From: Siphonodentalium dalli
Taxonomy: Eukaryota; Mollusca; Scaphopoda; Gadilida; Siphonodentaliidae
NCBI GenBank assembly: GCA_032622095.1
Contig: CP136063.1
Span: forward strand, 12,503,814 to 12,567,813
Length of the DNA: 64,000 nt
Direction of reading: 5' to 3'
Below are positions 59,493 through 64,000 of this stretch, in pieces. A program made the translations under genes and the position numbers. How positions within the stretch are numbered: the first letter of the stretch is position 1; each line of letters opens with the position of its first letter. Below the pieces are notes generated by a model. The model had not been told where the DNA came from and did not search any database. It saw only the letters and a list, made by a program, of their open reading frames with translations.

Positions 59493-60007
59493 ATTATTTA
59501 TATTTATATACTCAAATTCATTATGAATTAGGATTGTATGTCTTTCCCACTATTTATTCATCTATTTAAACGAACGCATGGAGTTCAGTTCAGACAGTTC
59601 GAATCCTTGTTTTTTGGAAAACCAAACATTTTGAGAATCCATTCATTGAGAACGGAAAAAACGCAATTTAACAGTAAAGTATAACATATGACAAGATGTC
59701 TTGTTTAGATAGTACCGGTAACTAATGTAGACGTGTTGATTTCAAGAATGATTAATATCTGCGGATAAGAAATCGACAACACGCCGTTCTACCATAATGA
59801 TATATTTGTGAGGTTCGGGGGAATATTTGTAGCGGCAAGGAAAATGATAAAACCCTATTGAGTAGCGCGGTTTTTTTAAACATCAACGCTCAGTAACACA
59901 GAGCAACAACACTGATTATAGACCGAAACAAATTTCTTGCCAAATCCGGACGTACTATATACTCAAGCAGTCGGTAATGTCCGACAATCCCCGGTGATTT
60001 CCGGGAC

Positions 60008-60080
60008 CAATGTGTTCATAAACCTATGAACGACATTGGAAGTGACGTCACGTTACGTTCATAGATTTATGAACGCATTG
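60008..60080. repeat. 25-bp inverted repeat around a TGACGTCA site
   Basis: 60008-60032 and 60056-60080 are inverted copies with two mismatches (core GTTCATAAA, CTATGAACG). The 23-bp loop contains TGACGTCA, the consensus for CREB/ATF factors. No transcription unit is seen nearby, so a regulatory role is only possible. Confidence 0.55.
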
Positions 60081-60559
60081 AATAAGGGGGCGTGTCTACC
60101 GTAACGCTATGGGGAAATCGGAAGAGATATCAGGTGTATGTAAATATAGATAAATGAACTCTGATTGTTGACAGTGATCAGCACATTGTAGATTCACAGA
60201 CCTGGCTATGCATCGAAACTATTTCTGTCCCATGGCATCAGTAAACCAGTCAGATGGTGCGTTTTGTTGGGATATATGGTACTAATATTTCCAGTCTGTA
60301 TGTTTATTCGCCCTGTACTATTATTCAGTTACGCGACATTTTCCAACCTGTACTATTATTCCACCCTGTACTTTTATTAGGCACTCAAGAGTATGTTCCT
60401 ATTTTTGTTAAAAAAAAATTGACAGAAATGGACATCAGTTGGAAATTTTCCAACCTTAGTAGTCCAGTGCATTTATGAGAAAATAGGGCTGAACCTAAAA
60501 ATAATTGCAACACAAATGATTTTGGTTGGGAACATCATAGAGTATACTCAGCTAAAAAT
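60081..60559. other. Intergenic DNA, no gene seen
   Basis: A 74-codon frame at 60254-60478 has no recognisable content. Nothing else is called. Confidence 0.4.
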
Positions 60560-61000
60560 CTGAACATGCGAAATGGCCTTTTTGAGGCAAAAAGTGGCGA
60601 AAATTATGAAAAATTGGTGAAAAATGGAGATTAACATTTTTTGTTAATAACTCTTGATGTAAACATACAATTGTTATATTTTCACAATGACAAACTGTGG
60701 TACAGTTGTATCCAAGATTTTGTATCATTTTATTCTATAAATATTGATTAAATTTTCGAAATTTGGGTCAAAAAGTTGAAAAATTTGCCAAAATTCAGTG
60801 AAAAATGGAAGTACCGGTATACAATAACTCTTGATGCAGTTGTAAAATTGTCATAACTGGGCTTGGAACTATTGTTATATAGTTATATCCACAATTGTGG
60901 GTTTTTTCATGTTGTTACTACAAGCAAATAATCAAAATATTTTAGGGTGAAAAGATGTAAAAATGGCAAGAAATCAGAGAAAAATGGAATTTCACATTAC
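60560..61000 (+). repeat. Degenerate tandem repeat, about 178-bp period
   Basis: GTGAAAAATGGA-like landmarks at about 60620, 60799 and 60977 are followed each time by related AT-rich sequence (AATAACTCTTGATG in the first two). Three diverged units; no coding content. Confidence 0.45.
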
Positions 61001-61115
61001 ATGTTTATGCATTAGAAAATTGCCATAGTTGGACTTGGACTGTTGTCAGTCAGTTATATATGGGATTTTCCATCAATTTTGGGCCAGGTGGTGGTATCAA
61101 TGACACTAAGTTGTC

Positions 61116-61281
61116 CATTACAGGGAATCTGAGATATCCAACATTCATAAAGTAAGCATAGGAGTTCACCGCCAAATCGTTATAATATGGTTAGGCAGCC
61201 ATTACGGGGAATCTGAGATATCCAAGATTCATAACGTAAGCATACGAGTTCACCACCAAATAGTTATAATATGGTTAGGCA
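61116..61281 (+). repeat. 83-bp direct tandem duplication
   Basis: Two adjacent copies begin CCATTAC(A/G)GGGAATCTGAG and end TATAATATGGTTAGGCA, with a few differences. Confidence 0.8.
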
Positions 61282-61559
61282 CACAATTGTGGACATGCAG
61301 TTGGTATTTCAGGGTGTGTGCCCCAACTGAACATTTTCATTGTTGAAACATGTCGCACAAAAAAATGGTTAACAGTGAAAGTTGTGTTGTGCATTATTTT
61401 GGCATGATGTGCTGTTTCAAAACAAATTAGTCTTTGATAGTCAGTACAGAAATATTTGTAAGTCCCGTACTCCTCGGATTTCCGGTATTTTAAATTTTTT
61501 TTTTTTTTCGGAGTTGCGAACATATTTACAATGTTTCCTGATTGTTGGGAAAATGACCC

Positions 61560-61800
61560 CCTGTTACAGTGATTATTCCTCTATCTGGAAGAACCTCCCG
61601 AGGTACATCGATGTCACTGGGTTTATCATCCCATGAGCTTCTACCAAATTATATACGCGGAATCGATGCTGAATAGAAATCGAGCAAGGCCTTCCAATCA
61701 TAAAGTTCATAGTTACAAAGATTCATTCCGCCCTCTTTTTCCGCTCTGTCTCAGAATCTAAGATTGTTTCTAATTCTCCTGTGACGAACACATGTATGAG
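61560..61800 (-). other. ZNF downstream (3') region shared with the broken ZNF gene
   Basis: On the minus strand this reads GAGAATTAGAAACAATCTTA, then AAGAGGGCGGAATGAATCTT, then CTCATGGGATGATAAACCCA. It aligns with 31330-31530. It is therefore a conserved 3' segment of this ZNF family, present once here and amplified as the 68-bp array there. Confidence 0.6.
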
Positions 61801-61808
61801 GGCTTATT

Positions 61809-62204
61809 TCAGTTGTGGATTATTTTATGTGTCACAAAATTGCTCGATTGACAAAATGATGTTCCACATATATCAGAACGGCAATGCTTATCTCCAGTAT
61901 GGATTCTTTTATGGTTCACAAAGTGGCTCGAATTGTTAAATGAATTCCCACATATATCACAATGGTAAGGCTCATCTCCGGTGCGGATTCTCTTATGTGT
62001 CACCACATTGCTCGATGTATTAAACGATTTATCACATATTACACAATGGTAAGACTTATCTCCGTTGTGGATTATCTTATGTGTCACGAAGTTGCTCGAT
62101 TGAATAGATGAATTACAAAGCTTATCTCGTGTGTGGATTCTCTTATGTCTCGTCAAGTCACTCGATTGCACGATTAAACGATTCTCCGCATGCATCGCAT
62201 CACA
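61809..62204 (-). pseudogene. Trailing fingers after a premature TGA in the minus-strand ZNF gene
   Basis: In the same frame as the upstream gene, beyond the TGA at 62205-62207. The first finger is disrupted (CDAMHAENRL in place of CDICGKSF), the second has lost its Cys pair (DKLCNSSIQSS), and the next three are partly intact, with changes such as SDICGTSF after CRSDIC. The frame ends at 61809. Read-through or RNA editing is not suggested by the sequence; decay is the simplest reading. Confidence 0.65.
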
Positions 62205-63362
62205 TCAATGCTTATCTCCAGTGTGGATTCGCTTATGGTTCACCAAGGTGCTCGATTGATTAAATGATTTCCCGCATATATCACAATGGTAAGGCTTATA
62301 TCCTAAGTGGATTCTCTTATGGTTCACCAAGTGGCTCGAATTGTTAAATGATTTCCCACATATATCACAATGGTAAGGCTTATATCCTGTGTGGATTCTC
62401 TTATGGTTTACCAAGTGGCTCGAATTGTTAAATGATTTCCCACATATATCACAATGGTAAGGCTTATCTCCAGTGTGAATTCTCTTGTGTGTCACCACAT
62501 TGCCCGAACGACTAAATGATTTCCCGCATATATCACAACGGTAGGGCTTATCGCCGGTGTGGATTCTCTTGTGTGTCACCACATTGCTCGATGTATTAAA
62601 CGATTTCCCGCATATATCACAACGGTAAGGCTTATATCCGGTGTGGATTCTCTTATGCGTCACCAAGTTGTTCCGTTGATTAAATGATTTCCCGCATAGG
62701 CCTAGCATATCATAACGGTAAGGTTTATCTCCATTGTGAATTCGCTTGTGTGTCACAAGATAGCCTGATGTATTAAACGATTTCCCGCATATATCACAAC
62801 AGTAAGGTTTCTCTCCGGTGTGGATTCTCTTATGTCTCTCCAGGTTACTCGACCGATTAAATGATTTCCCGCATATGTCACAACAGTAAGGCTTATCTCC
62901 GGTGTGAATCATCTTGTGTCTCACCACATTGCTTGATGTATTAAACGATTCCCCGCATATATCACAACAGTAAGGCTTATCTCCGGTGTGGATTCTCTTA
63001 TGTCTCTCCATGTGACTCGACCGACTAAATGAGTTCCCGCATATATCACACCAATAAGGCTTATCTCCAGTGTGGATTATCTTATGTGTCACCAAGTGGC
63101 TCGAGTGAATAAACGATTTACCGCATATTTCACAACAGTAACGCTTATCTCCGGCGTGGATTCTCTTATGTTTCACCAAGTTGCTCGATAGATTAAATGA
63201 TTTCCCGCATATATCACAACAGTAAGGCTTCTCTCCGGTGTGGATTCTCTTATGTCTCGTCAAGCTGCCCGATTGTGTAAACGATTTCCCGCATACGTCA
63301 CAATGATTCCGTTTATTGCCTGTGTATGCGGTCTCATGAACATTCAGGTTACAATCTCCCAT
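62205..63362 (-). CDS. C2H2 zinc-finger protein, 13 fingers
   Basis: 385 residues from an ATG at 63362. Residues 1-20 (MGDCNLNVHETAYTGNKRNH) lead into 13 tandem C2H2 fingers of 28 residues, mostly CDICGKSFN-SS-LV-HKRIH with HTGDKPY linkers. Finger 8 carries a 9-bp in-frame insertion (TAGGCCTA palindrome at 62697-62704) that replaces CDIC with DMLGLC and loses the first Cys. The protein stops at a TGA in the linker after finger 13; more, damaged, fingers follow. On the minus strand TTCCACAG/G lies just before the ATG and could be a splice acceptor, so an upstream exon is possible. It is paralogous to the ZNF half of 49124-51670. Likely a nuclear DNA-binding regulator; the target is unknown. 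Confidence 0.8.
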   Translation of the reverse strand: MGDCNLNVHETAYTGNKRNHCDVCGKSFTQSGSLTRHKRIHTGEKPYCCDICGKSFNLSSNLVKHKRIHAGDKRYCCEICGKSFIHSSHLVTHKIIHTGDKPYWCDICGNSFSRSSHMERHKRIHTGDKPYCCDICGESFNTSSNVVRHKMIHTGDKPYCCDICGKSFNRSSNLERHKRIHTGEKPYCCDICGKSFNTSGYLVTHKRIHNGDKPYRYDMLGLCGKSFNQRNNLVTHKRIHTGYKPYRCDICGKSFNTSSNVVTHKRIHTGDKPYRCDICGKSFSRSGNVVTHKRIHTGDKPYHCDICGKSFNNSSHLVNHKRIHTGYKPYHCDICGKSFNNSSHLVNHKRIHLGYKPYHCDICGKSFNQSSTLVNHKRIHTGDKH

Positions 63363-64000
63363 CCTGTGGAATTGAGAGTCAGTTGTATATCTCGTGAAGT
63401 GGCAGTCTACATGTAGGCCTATATATGTCAGGCATCTGATCTATTTATAACTAAAATCGACAGTGTAACATTATTTAGTTCGTAATACGGAAGGATCACG
63501 TAGGCCTACAATGTATCAATATATCGATCATGTCGTTTATTCCCTCCTCATCTCTCATCTACCGATTTCCAAGTCGAACAAAGGACGAGGGAAATGTTGA
63601 ATTAACATGTGACACCATCTTTTTGAGTTACAGTCTATTCGAGAATGAATACATAATAAAATGTTGGCCCAAACAAACAGCTAACACCATTACACGGTGT
63701 AACTATGACACAGTCAATCACAAAAAGGATGTCGTAACCACTTTTTTTTCTTTGTCATTTCTGTGAGCAAGTGGCACGTGTTAAGCTACTTGTGACATAT
63801 ACTAGTAGATCAGTCTGTGACATAGTCGTTTATATATTGGGGCCGACGACTCCTCGTTTGTGGCTTAGTTGTGTGCGGGGTTATCACACTAGCGTCTGAT
63901 TGGGCACTGGTATCAATGGGAAAATCCGAACTTGTTCTATCGCCATTCTCTTGTGAAATATCGACGGACATCAAGTGGGGTGGAAAAGTCGTATTGTCTT
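63363..64000. other. Upstream flank of the minus-strand ZNF gene, no gene seen
   Basis: TAGGCCTA palindromes occur at 63414-63421 and 63501-63508. No conserved match to the upstream block at 30235-30775 is evident. A 78-codon frame at 63530-63766 is not recognised. Confidence 0.4.

Overview
This window looks like nuclear DNA from an animal, most likely a marine invertebrate. It is AT-rich, has large gene-poor stretches, many short inverted-repeat DNA transposons, two families of two-ORF non-LTR retrotransposon, and tandem C2H2 zinc-finger (ZNF) exons. A SINE-like block near 14.2-14.4 kb recalls repeats common in molluscs, but that lineage guess is weak. I see no rRNA, confident tRNA, operon or CRISPR array. 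Most short open frames lie inside transposons or simple repeats and are not listed as genes.

Layout. 1-15 kb: no convincing host gene. It is a mosaic of DNA-transposon remnants: TA-, TTA- and TTAA-flanked inverted-repeat elements, nested inverted repeats and a 430-466 bp tandem repeat. 16.0-18.1 kb: a 14-finger ZNF gene with 13-residue N-terminal repeats and an internal duplication of its 5' part. 18.1-30 kb: the tail of this ZNF region has decayed into an 85-bp minisatellite. The array carries a TTAA-flanked MITE and a dead minus-strand LINE (called LINE-B here) with a 15-bp target-site duplication. A 4.45-kb part of this region is tandemly duplicated, and the second copy has exactly 15 more 85-bp units. 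30.2-51 kb: a near-identical 10.2-kb tandem duplication. Each copy holds a broken ZNF gene, two tandem arrays (68 bp and 50 bp), a deleted hAT transposon, a TTAA MITE, a TTAA element with long terminal repeats, and a 9-finger ZNF exon fused in frame to a LINE ORF1. 49.9-56.1 kb: the only full-looking LINE (LINE-A). Its ORF1 is fused downstream of the zinc fingers. Its intact ORF2 (endonuclease, reverse transcriptase, Cys/His knuckle) lies in the same frame, after one UAA codon. The interrupted ZNF array resumes at 56.12 kb. 57-61 kb: a truncated Harbinger-like copy, a 1.37-kb element with 101-bp terminal repeats and a 9-bp duplication, and palindromes. 61.6-63.4 kb: a minus-strand 13-finger ZNF gene paralogous to the others.

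The theme is a young ZNF cluster being remodelled by retrotransposons. Both LINE families sit inside zinc-finger repeats. Both tandem duplications have one breakpoint inside a LINE. One LINE ORF1 is now translated, on paper, as a C2H2-ORF1 fusion. Whether the fusion is one insertion accident or a property of the LINE family is the main open question.
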